This document shows, piece by piece, positions 22,735-31,395 of a DNA stretch of 64,000 nucleotides. The stretch covers positions 3,720,001 through 3,784,000 of the forward strand of contig NZ_CP014209.1 of NCBI RefSeq assembly GCF_001636295.1, in the 5' to 3' direction. The position numbers and the translations under genes were made by a program. Position 1 is the first letter of the stretch, and each line of letters opens with the position of its first letter. A model generated the notes under the pieces. It made no database searches, was not told where the DNA came from, and worked only from the letters and a program-made list of their open reading frames with translations. This DNA comes from Isoptericola dokdonensis DS-3 (lineage in GTDB: Bacteria; Actinomycetota; Actinomycetes; Actinomycetales; Cellulomonadaceae).

Positions 22735-23655
22735 ATGACGACGACGTCTCCGCCGACGACGGCGAGCACGAACCCGGTCGTCCACCGCGCCAGCAGACGG
22801 CGGTGGACGGGATGGATGTTCGTCGGGCCCTTCATGGCCGTGTTCGCCCTGGTGTTCCTCGCCCCGATCGCGTACTCGCTCTACCTGTCGGCGTTCCGCA
22901 CCCAGATGGTCGGCGGCACGCAGTTCGTGGGCCTGGACAACTACGCCCGGGCTCTCGGCGACCCCCAGTTCTGGGACGGCGTCGCCCGCGTCGGGCTGTT
23001 CCTCGTCGTGCAGGTGCCGATCATGCTCGGCATCGCGCTGCTCGTGGCGCTCGCCCTCGACAGCGGCCGGCTCTACGGCACGAGCTTCTTCCGCATCTCG
23101 ATCTTCATGCCGTACGCGGTGCCGGCCGTCGTCGCGACCCTCATGTGGGGCTTCATGTACGGCACCCGGTTCGGGCTGGTCGGCAACATCAACGACCTGT
23201 TCGGGACCAGCCTGCCGAACCCGCTGTCACCGGACCTCGTGCTCGCGTCGATCGGCAACATCGTCACCTGGGAGTTCGTCGGCTACAACATGCTGATCTT
23301 CTACGCGGCGCTGCGCGTCGTGCCGCACTCCCTCTACGAGGCCGCGGAGATCGACGGCGCCGGGCAGTGGCGGGTCATCACCGCGATCAAGCTCCCCGCC
23401 ATCCGCGGTGCGCTCGTCATCGCGACGATCTTCTCGATCATCGGCAGCTTCCAGCTCTTCAACGAGCCCAGCATCCTGCAGAGCCTCGCGCCGAACGCCA
23501 TCACGACGTCGTACACCCCGAACCTGTACGCCTACTCGCTGTCCTTCTCCGGCCAGCAGTACAACTACTCCGCGACCGTCGCCATCATCATGGGCCTGAT
23601 CACCATGGTGATCGCCTACGTGGTGCAGCTGCGCGGCATGCGCAAGGAGGCGTGA
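22735..23655 (+). CDS. Sugar ABC transporter permease (MalF-like)
   Basis: The 306-residue protein has six transmembrane segments and the permease EAA loop (EAAEIDGAGQWRVITAIKLP), which contacts the ATPase. It is a CUT1-family, MalF-type subunit for oligosaccharide import. A proline/serine-rich cytoplasmic tail of about 20 residues precedes the first helix. The ATG follows AAGGAAGAAG. It is the first gene of the operon permease-permease-binding protein-GH35. No ATPase gene is present in the locus, so a shared MsmK/MsmX-type ATPase elsewhere must energise it. Confidence 0.93.
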   Translation: MTTTSPPTTASTNPVVHRASRRRWTGWMFVGPFMAVFALVFLAPIAYSLYLSAFRTQMVGGTQFVGLDNYARALGDPQFWDGVARVGLFLVVQVPIMLGIALLVALALDSGRLYGTSFFRISIFMPYAVPAVVATLMWGFMYGTRFGLVGNINDLFGTSLPNPLSPDLVLASIGNIVTWEFVGYNMLIFYAALRVVPHSLYEAAEIDGAGQWRVITAIKLPAIRGALVIATIFSIIGSFQLFNEPSILQSLAPNAITTSYTPNLYAYSLSFSGQQYNYSATVAIIMGLITMVIAYVVQLRGMRKEA

Positions 23656-24599
23656 CCGTGTCCGCACCCACCCCGGCCCTCGCCGCCGCGACCACCGGCC
23701 CGAGCCCCCGCCGTCCCGCCCCCCGCCTGCGCACCCCGCGCCGGGGAGGGGGCAGCCGGGCCCGTCGCAGCCCGCTGCTCACGGTGCTCACGGCCCTCGT
23801 GGGGATCTACGCGCTCGTGCCGCTCGCCTGGCTCGTCGTCAACGCCACCAAGACCCAGGGGGACCTCTTCTCCTCCTTCGGGCTGTGGTTCGGCGACTCG
23901 TTCGCCCTCTGGGACAACATCCAGGCGACGCTCGCCTACGACGACGGCGTGTTCGGGCGCTGGTTCGCCAACACCGTCCTGTACGTCGTCGTCGGTGCCG
24001 GCGGCGCGACGTTCCTGGCCGTGCTCGGCGGGTACGCGCTCGCCAAGTTCGACTTCCCCGGCAAGCGCGCCGTGTTCGCCGTCGTCATCGGCGCGGTCGC
24101 GGTGCCCGGCACCGCGCTCGCCGTCCCGACGTTCCTCATGTTCAGCCAGATGGGGCTGACGAACACCCCGTGGGCGGTCATCGTCCCGTCGCTGATCTCC
24201 CCGTTCGGGCTCTACCTCATGTGGACGTTCGCGGCGGAGGCCATCCCCGGCGAGCTCCTCGAGGCCGCCCGCATCGACGGCGCCGGCGAGTTCCGCACGT
24301 TCTTCCGCGTCAGCCTGCCGCTGCTCGCCCCCGGGATCGTCACCGTCCTGCTGTTCACGACGGTCGCCACCTGGAACAACTACTTCCTGCCGCTCATCAT
24401 GCTGCGGGACTCCACCTGGTACCCGCTCACGCTCGGCCTCAACGCGTGGAACGCGCAGGCCGCCACCGCGGGCGGCGAGGCGATCTTCAACCTCGTCATC
24501 ACCGGCGCGCTGCTGACCATCCTGCCGCTGGTCGTCGCGTTTCTGTTCCTCCAGCGCTTCTGGCAGTCCGGCCTGGCCGCCGGGAGCGTCAAGGAGTGA
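23652..24599 (+). CDS. Sugar ABC transporter permease (MalG-like)
   Basis: The 315-residue second permease has six transmembrane segments and the EAA loop EAARIDGAGEFRTFFRVSLP. The N-terminal 40 residues are unusually Pro/Arg-rich (RRPAPRLRTPRRGGGSRARR) and cytoplasmic. GTG 23652 overlaps the stop of the previous gene by four bases; a second GTG at 23658 is also possible. It is a CUT1 MalG-type subunit that pairs with the preceding permease. Confidence 0.92.
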   Translation: MTVSAPTPALAAATTGPSPRRPAPRLRTPRRGGGSRARRSPLLTVLTALVGIYALVPLAWLVVNATKTQGDLFSSFGLWFGDSFALWDNIQATLAYDDGVFGRWFANTVLYVVVGAGGATFLAVLGGYALAKFDFPGKRAVFAVVIGAVAVPGTALAVPTFLMFSQMGLTNTPWAVIVPSLISPFGLYLMWTFAAEAIPGELLEAARIDGAGEFRTFFRVSLPLLAPGIVTVLLFTTVATWNNYFLPLIMLRDSTWYPLTLGLNAWNAQAATAGGEAIFNLVITGALLTILPLVVAFLFLQRFWQSGLAAGSVKE

Positions 24600-24691
24600 C
24601 CGCCACCGACCCCCGTACCGCCCCCAAGACCTCCGAGCCGCTCGCCCCAGAACAGCTCACCGCCGTACCGAACAACGAAGTGAGGACAGTC

Positions 24692-26026
24692 ATGACCGCT
24701 CGACCCCGTCGCCTGATCCGCGGCACCGCCCTCGTGGGCGCCCTCGCCCTGGCGCTCACCGCCTGCAGCTCCGCCGACGACGGCGGCAGCGGCGGCGAGG
24801 CCGTCGACACCGCCTCCGTGCTGGAGGAGGGTGGCGAGATCACCGTGTGGGCCTGGGAGCCCACCCTGGAGGGCGTCGTCGAGGACTTCGAGGCCGCCTA
24901 CCCGAACGTCACCGTCAACCTGGAGAACGTCGGCACCGGCAACGACCAGTACACGGCCCTGCAGAACGCCATCGCCGCCGGCGACGGCGTGCCCGACGTC
25001 GCGCAGGTCGAGTACTACGCCGTCCCGCAGTTCGCGATCTCCGAGTCCCTGGCCGACCTGTCCGGCCTGGGCGCGAGCGAGCTCGACGGCACGTTCACCA
25101 CCGGCCCGTGGGGCTCGGTGCGCAGCGGCGAGGGCATCTACGGCCTGCCCATGGACTCCGGCCCCATGGCCCTCTTCTACAACGAGGAGGTCTTCACCGA
25201 GGTCGGCGTCGAGGTCCCCACCACCTGGGACGAGTACCTCGAGGCCGCCCGCGCCATCCACGAGGCCGACCCGGACGCGTACATCGCCAACGACACCGGC
25301 GACGCCGGGTTCACCACCAGCATGATCTGGCAGGCCGGCGGCCAGCCCTACGCGGTGGACGGCACCGACGTCACCGTCGACTTCGCGGGCGACGAGGGAA
25401 CCTCCACGTTCGCCGCGGTCTGGCAGCAGCTCATCGACGAGGAGCTCCTCGCGCCCGTCAGCTCCTGGAGCGACGAGTGGTACCAGGGCCTGGGCGACGG
25501 CAGCATCGCCACCCTGACCATCGGTGCCTGGATGCCCGCCAACCTCGAGTCCGGCGTCCCCGCGGGCGCCGGCAAGTGGCGCGTCGCCGAGATGCCCCAG
25601 TGGGAGGCGGGCCAGCACGCCACCGCCGAGAACGGCGGCAGCTCCCTCGCCGTGCCCGCGGCCGGCGCGAACCCCGAGCTCGCCTACGCGTTCGTCGAGT
25701 ACGCGACGGCCGGTGACGGCGTCCAGACCCGGATCGACGGCGGCGCGTTCCCCGCGACGACCGCCGACCTGGAGTCCGACGAGTTCCGCGGCAAGGAGTT
25801 CGAGTACTTCGGCGGCCAGCAGGTCAACGAGGTCCTCGCGGACTCCGCGGCGAACGTCGTCGAGGGCTGGCAGTACCTGCCGTTCCAGGTGTACGCGAAC
25901 TCGATCTTCAACGACACGGTCGGCCAGGCCTACGTGTCCGGCACGACGCTGACGGACGGCCTCGCCGCCTGGCAGGAGCAGTCCGTCGCGTACGGCAACG
26001 ACCAGGGCTTCACCGTCTCCGAGTGA
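24692..26026 (+). CDS. Sugar-binding lipoprotein of the galactan ABC transporter
   Basis: The 444-residue protein is an extracellular solute-binding protein of cluster B/CUT1. The signal peptide ends in a lipobox, LTAC, with the lipidated cysteine at about residue 25, followed by an acidic/glycine linker. The body shows the family pattern ITVWAWEP, YTALQNAIAAGDGVPDV and YGLPMDSGPMALFYNEEVF. Many aromatic residues (Trp, Tyr) in the second half suit carbohydrate binding. An in-frame extension from 23885 is a shadow of the permease gene. Tandem hairpins follow the stop. Confidence 0.93.
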   Translation: MTARPRRLIRGTALVGALALALTACSSADDGGSGGEAVDTASVLEEGGEITVWAWEPTLEGVVEDFEAAYPNVTVNLENVGTGNDQYTALQNAIAAGDGVPDVAQVEYYAVPQFAISESLADLSGLGASELDGTFTTGPWGSVRSGEGIYGLPMDSGPMALFYNEEVFTEVGVEVPTTWDEYLEAARAIHEADPDAYIANDTGDAGFTTSMIWQAGGQPYAVDGTDVTVDFAGDEGTSTFAAVWQQLIDEELLAPVSSWSDEWYQGLGDGSIATLTIGAWMPANLESGVPAGAGKWRVAEMPQWEAGQHATAENGGSSLAVPAAGANPELAYAFVEYATAGDGVQTRIDGGAFPATTADLESDEFRGKEFEYFGGQQVNEVLADSAANVVEGWQYLPFQVYANSIFNDTVGQAYVSGTTLTDGLAAWQEQSVAYGNDQGFTVSE

Positions 26027-26032
26027 CGACCG

Positions 26033-26108
26033 GGGCGGGGGCGGCCCACGCCGCCCCCGCCCGCCCCGCCCGACCACCGGGAGCGGTGGCCCCGACAGCG
26101 GCCACCGC
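26033..26108 (+). terminator. Two hairpins after the binding-protein gene
   Basis: GGGCGGGGGCGG and CCGCCCCCGCCC (26033-26044, 26051-26062) pair perfectly around a six-base loop. GCGGTGGCC and GGCCACCGC (26083-26091, 26100-26108) follow. They probably reduce read-through into GH35 or protect the 3' end of the binding-protein message, as in other sugar transporter operons. Confidence 0.5.
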
Positions 26109-26142
26109 CCCCGTCGACCCTGCCTGTCCGAGAGGTTCCCCG

Positions 26143-27921
26143 ATGCCCACGTTCGAGATCGGCGAGCAGGACTTCCTGCTCGACGAACGCCCCGTCCAGC
26201 TCGTCAGCGGGGCCCTGCACTACTTCCGGGTGCACCCGGACCAGTGGGCGGACCGCATCCGCAAGGCCCGCCTCATGGGGCTCAACACCATCGAGACGTA
26301 CGTGGCGTGGAACTTCCACGCGCCGGACCCGGGCACGTTCCACCTCGACGGCCGCCACGACCTCGGCCGGTTCCTCGACCTCGTCGCGGCGGAGGGCATG
26401 CACGCGATCGTGCGCCCCGGCCCGTACATCTGCGCCGAGTGGGACAACGGCGGCCTGCCCGCCTGGCTGTTCGCCGACGGCGCCGCCGGGGTGCGGCGGC
26501 ACGACCCGGGCTTCCTGGCGGCCATCGGCACCTACTACGCCCAGATCCTGCCCGTCGTCGCGGAGCGGCAGGTGACCCGCGGCGGCCCGGTCCTCATGGT
26601 GCAGGTGGAGAACGAGTACGGCGCCTACCCGGGCGTGCCGGCCGAGGAGCGGGCCCGCTACCTGCGCGAGCTCGTCGACCTCACGCGCGCCCAGGGGATC
26701 GACGTGCCCCTGTTCACCAGCGACCAGGCCGACGACGAGCACCTGTCGCGCGGCGGCCTGCCCGAGCTGCACAAGACCGCGAACTTCGGGTCGCGCTCCC
26801 TGGAGCGGCTCGCCGTCCTGCGCCGGCACCAGCCCACCGGGCCGCTGATGTGCATGGAGTTCTGGGACGGCTGGTTCGACTCGTGGGGCCTGATCCATCA
26901 CACGACCGCCCCCGAGACGACGGCGCAGGACCTCGACGACCTGCTCGGCGCCGGTGCGTCGGCGAACCTCTACATGTTCCACGGCGGGACGAACCTCGGC
27001 CTCACCAACGGCGCGAACGACAAGGGCACCTACCTGCCCATCACGACGTCCTACGACTACGACGCCCCGCTGTCCGAGCACGGCGCGCCGACGCCGAAGT
27101 ACCACGCGCTCAAGGCCGTCATCGGCAAGCACGCGCCGGTGCCCGACGAGGACCCGACCGAGCCTGCGCCCGCCCCGGAGCTCGAGGTGACCCTGCCCGA
27201 CCGGGTGACGCTCGCCGACGCCGAGCACCTCCTCGCCGGGACGACCACCCGCACGAGCGGGCTGCCGCCGACGGCCGACGCGCTGCGGCAGTGGACCGGC
27301 TTCGTGCTGTACCGCACGCAGGTCGAGGCCGACGACGCCGTCGTCGTCGTCGACGAGGTCCGCGACCGGGCGCTCGTCGCCCTCGACGGGGAGCCGGTCG
27401 GCGTGCTCGACCGCACCAGCCACACCGCCTCCGTGCCCCTGCCGCGGCGCGCCGGCACCCTCACCCTGCTCGTGGAGGACCGGGGGCGGGTCAACTACGG
27501 CTCCCGCATCGGCGAGCCCAAGGGACTCGTCGGCCCGGTGCGCACCGCACGCCGCGAGCTCACCGCCTGGGACGCGACGCCGCTGCGGCTCGCCGACGCC
27601 CCGACCCGGCTGGCCGCCGCCTTCGCGCCGGCACCGGCCGCGGCGCCGCTCGCCGGGCCGTCGTTCCACCGCGGGGAGTTCACCGCGCACGCGGGCACCG
27701 ACCACCTGCTGCGCCTCGACGGCTGGACGCGCGGGCTCGTGTGGGTCAACGGGGAGCTGCTCGGCCGGTACTCCGCCCAGACGCCGACCCGCACGCTCTA
27801 CGTCCCCGGGCCGTACCTGCGCGACGGCGCCAACGAGCTCGTCGTGCTGGAGCTGCACGGCGCCGCCGCCGCCCGCGCCCGCTTCGTCGCCACCCCCGAC
27901 CTCGGACCGACCGAGGCCTGA
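26143..27921 (+). CDS. GH35 beta-galactosidase
   Basis: The 592-residue enzyme is a family 35 beta-galactosidase without a signal peptide, so it acts on imported galacto-oligosaccharides. The N-terminal block GALHYFRVHPDQWADRIRK and RPGPYICAEWDNGG are family hallmarks. The acid/base glutamate is Glu158 in QVENEYG and the nucleophile is Glu239 in CMEFWDGWFD. Two galactose-binding-like beta domains follow the barrel (about 385-590), with a WVNGELLGRYS motif. ATG 26143 is preceded by GAGAGG; upstream in-frame sequence lies in the hairpin region. GH35 can remove beta-1,3- or beta-1,6-linked galactose, which fits the GH30 enzyme next door. Confidence 0.92.
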   Translation: MPTFEIGEQDFLLDERPVQLVSGALHYFRVHPDQWADRIRKARLMGLNTIETYVAWNFHAPDPGTFHLDGRHDLGRFLDLVAAEGMHAIVRPGPYICAEWDNGGLPAWLFADGAAGVRRHDPGFLAAIGTYYAQILPVVAERQVTRGGPVLMVQVENEYGAYPGVPAEERARYLRELVDLTRAQGIDVPLFTSDQADDEHLSRGGLPELHKTANFGSRSLERLAVLRRHQPTGPLMCMEFWDGWFDSWGLIHHTTAPETTAQDLDDLLGAGASANLYMFHGGTNLGLTNGANDKGTYLPITTSYDYDAPLSEHGAPTPKYHALKAVIGKHAPVPDEDPTEPAPAPELEVTLPDRVTLADAEHLLAGTTTRTSGLPPTADALRQWTGFVLYRTQVEADDAVVVVDEVRDRALVALDGEPVGVLDRTSHTASVPLPRRAGTLTLLVEDRGRVNYGSRIGEPKGLVGPVRTARRELTAWDATPLRLADAPTRLAAAFAPAPAAAPLAGPSFHRGEFTAHAGTDHLLRLDGWTRGLVWVNGELLGRYSAQTPTRTLYVPGPYLRDGANELVVLELHGAAAARARFVATPDLGPTEA

Positions 27922-27926
27922 TCTCC

Positions 27927-27951
27927 GGTGCCGGCCCGGCGGGCCGGCACC
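27927..27951 (+). terminator. Hairpin after GH35
   Basis: GGTGCCGGCCC and GGGCCGGCACC form a perfect 11-base-pair stem with loop GGC, six bases after the stop. Confidence 0.6.
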
Positions 27952-28025
27952 GGCACCACCCGCTGCGCCGCAGCGACCGCTGGTCCACCCACCCCCATCG
28001 CACCGAGGCGAGAGGACGCTCACCG

Positions 28026-31000
28026 ATGAGCACGAGAAGGACAGAACGAGCACGCCGCGGCGTGGTCGTCGGCACCGCGGGGGCGCTGCTCGCCACCGCG
28101 CTGGTCCCGGCGGCCCAGGCCGCACCCGCACCCACCGACACCGGCGCCGCGCTCGCGGCGGCGGCGCCGTCGCAGGTCACCGTCCGCCCCGACCCGTCGT
28201 ACGCCGGCGAACCGTTCGAGGGCTGGGGGACCAGCCTCGTGTGGTTCGCGAACGCGACCGGCGACTACCCGGACGAGATCCGCGAGCGGCTCGCGGACAT
28301 GGTCTTCGGCGACGAGGGCCTCAACCTCAACATCGCCCGGTACAACGTCGGCGGCGGCAACGCGCCCGACGTGCCGGACTACCTGCGCGCCGGGGGCGCC
28401 GTCGACGGCTGGTGGTCCGCGCCCGAGGGCACCACCCGCACCGACGTCGACTGGTGGGACCCGGCGAACCCCGACCACTGGGACCCCGACGCCGACGCCA
28501 CCCAGCGCTGGTGGGTCGACCGCATCAAGGACGAGGTCACCCACTGGGAGACCTTCTCCAACTCCCCGCCCTGGTTCATGACCGTCAGCGGGTACGTCTC
28601 GGGCGGGTTCGACGCGAACGCCGACCAGCTCAAGACGGACAGCATCGACGACTTCGCCGACTACCTGGTGGGCGTCACCGAGCGCCTGGAGGATGCGCAC
28701 GGCATCGACGTCGACACCGTCGACCCGTTCAACGAGCCGAACACCAACTACTGGGGCACCCAGCTCGGCGCCGACGGCAACCCCACCGGGGGCCGCCAGG
28801 AGGGTGCCCACATGGGGCCCGGGCTGCAGCAGCAGGTGATCCCGGCGCTCGCGGACGCCCTGGAGGGCTCCTCGACCGACGCCGTGATCTCGGCGATGGA
28901 CGAGACGAACCCCGGCACGTTCGCCCGCAACTGGAACTCCTACCCCGACGCCGTGCGGGACCAGGTCTCCCAGCTCAACGTCCACACCTACGGCACCGGG
29001 CAGCGCACCACCGTCCGTGACATCGCCAAGGGCGAGGACAAGCCGCTGTGGATGAGCGAGGTCGGCGGCAACTGGAGCTCGACCGGGCAGGACTTCGAGA
29101 CCATGGAGTCCGGGCTCGGCAGCGCGCAGCACATCGTCGACGACCTGCGCGAGCTCGAGCCGAGCGCGTGGGTGTTCTGGCAGCCCGTCGAGGACTACGC
29201 CAACATGGCGCCCGGCGGCGAGAGCGCGGACGGCATGAACTGGGGCGAGATCCAGATCCCGTTCGACTGCACGGCCGAGGACACCCTGGAGACGTGCCCG
29301 ATCTACACGAACACGAAGTACTGGGCGACCCAGAACTTCACGCACCACATCACCCCCGGGGACCGCCTCGTCGGGGTCGACGACGCGAACAGCACCGCCG
29401 CGGTGACCGCCGACGGCACCGGCGCCACCGTCGTGCACGTCAACGCCGCGACGACCGACCGCGCCGTGACGCTGGACCTCGCCGGGTTCGCCGACGTGGC
29501 CCCGGGCGCCACGGTCACCCCCGTCGTGACCTCCACCGACGGCTACCTCGTCGAGGGCGAGCCGGTGGCCGTGACCGACGGTGAGGACGGCCCGGCCGCG
29601 ACCCTCGTCGTGCCGGCGGAGTCCGTGACGACGTTCGTCGTCGACGGGGTCTCCGGTGTCGCGGACGACGCCCCGCTCGCGCAGGACGGCCACGTCTACC
29701 GGGTCGACGGCGTGCAGTCGGGCCGCTCGCTCGCGCCGGCCGGCAGCGGGGTGCGCATCGAGACCGACGCCGCGGACGCCGACCAGCTCTGGACCCTGAC
29801 CGACCTCGGCGCCCCCGAGGGCTCGGGCACGCACCGCTCCCGGTACGCGCTGGCGAACGTCGGCACGGGCGCGCTGCTCGCCGTCACCGGCGACACCTCG
29901 GCCACGACCGTCCCCGCCCCCGCCGACCCGGCCGACACCCCCGCGGCGGCACGCTGGATCCTGTCCACGACCGGTGACGGCACCTCCACCCTGGTCAACG
30001 CGTCGTCGCGCACCCTGCTGGAGGTCGGCGGCCAGGCCACGGCCGACGGCTCGCCGGTCGGCACGTACCTCGCCAACTCCGGCGACAACCAGCGCTGGCG
30101 CCTGCTCGACGAGACCGTCCTCGGCACGGAGCCGGTGGACCTGTTCACCACGCCCGGCACCGCGCCGGAGCTGCCCGCCACCGTCACCACGGTGCTGCGC
30201 GACGGCCGCGGCGAGCTGCCCGTGACGTGGGACGTCCCCGGGGACGACGCCTGGGCGGCGCCCGGCACGGTCGAGGTGCGCGGCACCGTGACCACGCCCG
30301 CGGGCACCACGGTGGACGCCACGGCGACGGTCGTCGTCGACGTCCTCACCGACACACGTCGTGCGAGCGCCACGACCTACGTCGGTGGCCTGCCCGCCCT
30401 CCCGGACACCGTCACCGCCGTCACCGCGGGCGGGACCGACGTCGAGCGTCCCGTCACCTGGGAGGCCGTGGCCGACGCCGCGGTCGCTCAGGTGGGCGTC
30501 GTCGAGGTGACCGGGACCGCGGACGCGGGCTCCGGGCGCACCCTGCCCGCGACCGTGCGCGTGCTCGTCACCGCGCCGGGGGAGGCGAACGCCGCCCTCG
30601 CCGACGGCACCACCACCGCCGCCACCTTCACCGAGCCGGGCTATGCGGCGCAGCGGGTCGTCAACGGCGACCTCACCGACAAGGGCTGGTCCAACTGGCG
30701 CTCCGGCACGAAGAACCCCACCGACACCCTCACCGTGTCGCTGCCCGCCGAGCGTGACCTCACCCGCGTCGTCACGCGGTTCTGGCGCGACGGGTCGGCG
30801 GAGAGCTGGCCGCGCACCGTCCAGGTCGAGGCCCGCGTCGACGGCGCGTGGCAGGCCGTCGGCGAGCCCGTCGCGGTCTCCGGCGGCTCCGCAGCGCCGG
30901 TCGTGGACGTCCCCGCGGACGTCCGCGCCGACGCCGTCCGCGTCGTCATGACGGCCCGCGACAACACCCACCTGGTCGTCTCCGAGATCGAGGTCATGGC

Positions 31001-31310
31001 CAAGGTCCCCGGCGAGCCGGAGCCCGGCTGGGACGCCGGCGCCACCTACACCGGCGGGGAGGCCGTCTTCCACGACGACGCCTTCTGGACCGCGCAGTGG
31101 TGGACCCGGGAGACGCCGGGCAGCAGCGTCTGGGGCTCGTGGCAGGAGACCGTGCGTGCCGCGGACGGCACCGCGCTGTGGACCCCGTCGCGCGTCTTCG
31201 ACGACGGAGACGTCGTCCGGCACGACGGCGTGACGTACCGCGCGCAGTGGTGGACCCGCAACCAGGAGCCCGGGCAGCAGCACGGCCCCTGGCAGGTGCT
31301 CGACGCCTGA
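28026..31310 (+). CDS. Secreted multidomain GH30 endo-galactanase
   Basis: The 1094-residue protein has a Sec signal peptide (cleavage near AQA-AP, residue about 33). The GH30 catalytic domain spans about 45-545, with acid/base Glu237 in DPFNEPNTNYWG and nucleophile Glu345 in LWMSEVGGNW. The opening GWGTSLVWFANATGDYP resembles subfamily 5 endo-beta-1,6-galactanases of Streptomyces and Bifidobacterium. A ricin-type beta-trefoil (about 555-695) follows, then two bacterial Ig-like domains (703-775, 780-850). A discoidin-like CBM32 (855-992) and two chitin-binding-like CBM5/12 modules (1000-1045, 1050-1094; each with AQWWTR) end the protein. It would cut side chains of type II arabinogalactan outside the cell and feed the adjacent transporter and GH35. 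The subfamily call is from memory of motifs, not a search. Confidence 0.87.
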   Translation: MSTRRTERARRGVVVGTAGALLATALVPAAQAAPAPTDTGAALAAAAPSQVTVRPDPSYAGEPFEGWGTSLVWFANATGDYPDEIRERLADMVFGDEGLNLNIARYNVGGGNAPDVPDYLRAGGAVDGWWSAPEGTTRTDVDWWDPANPDHWDPDADATQRWWVDRIKDEVTHWETFSNSPPWFMTVSGYVSGGFDANADQLKTDSIDDFADYLVGVTERLEDAHGIDVDTVDPFNEPNTNYWGTQLGADGNPTGGRQEGAHMGPGLQQQVIPALADALEGSSTDAVISAMDETNPGTFARNWNSYPDAVRDQVSQLNVHTYGTGQRTTVRDIAKGEDKPLWMSEVGGNWSSTGQDFETMESGLGSAQHIVDDLRELEPSAWVFWQPVEDYANMAPGGESADGMNWGEIQIPFDCTAEDTLETCPIYTNTKYWATQNFTHHITPGDRLVGVDDANSTAAVTADGTGATVVHVNAATTDRAVTLDLAGFADVAPGATVTPVVTSTDGYLVEGEPVAVTDGEDGPAATLVVPAESVTTFVVDGVSGVADDAPLAQDGHVYRVDGVQSGRSLAPAGSGVRIETDAADADQLWTLTDLGAPEGSGTHRSRYALANVGTGALLAVTGDTSATTVPAPADPADTPAAARWILSTTGDGTSTLVNASSRTLLEVGGQATADGSPVGTYLANSGDNQRWRLLDETVLGTEPVDLFTTPGTAPELPATVTTVLRDGRGELPVTWDVPGDDAWAAPGTVEVRGTVTTPAGTTVDATATVVVDVLTDTRRASATTYVGGLPALPDTVTAVTAGGTDVERPVTWEAVADAAVAQVGVVEVTGTADAGSGRTLPATVRVLVTAPGEANAALADGTTTAATFTEPGYAAQRVVNGDLTDKGWSNWRSGTKNPTDTLTVSLPAERDLTRVVTRFWRDGSAESWPRTVQVEARVDGAWQAVGEPVAVSGGSAAPVVDVPADVRADAVRVVMTARDNTHLVVSEIEVMAKVPGEPEPGWDAGATYTGGEAVFHDDAFWTAQWWTRETPGSSVWGSWQETVRAADGTALWTPSRVFDDGDVVRHDGVTYRAQWWTRNQEPGQQHGPWQVLDA

Positions 31311-31316
31311 CCCGTG

Positions 31317-31363
31317 GACGACGAGGGGGCCCGGACCGTCGCGGTCCGGGCCCCCTCGTCGTC
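31317..31363. terminator. Bidirectional terminator between GH30 and the LplA-like gene
   Basis: Arms 31317-31337 and 31343-31363 pair perfectly over 21 bases around loop GTCGC. The hairpin lies between convergent genes, six bases after the GH30 stop and 32 bases from the other stop, so it can serve both strands. Confidence 0.8.
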
Positions 31364-31395
31364 GGAGCGTCCTGCCCGGTCAGGGGCGGGTCAGG

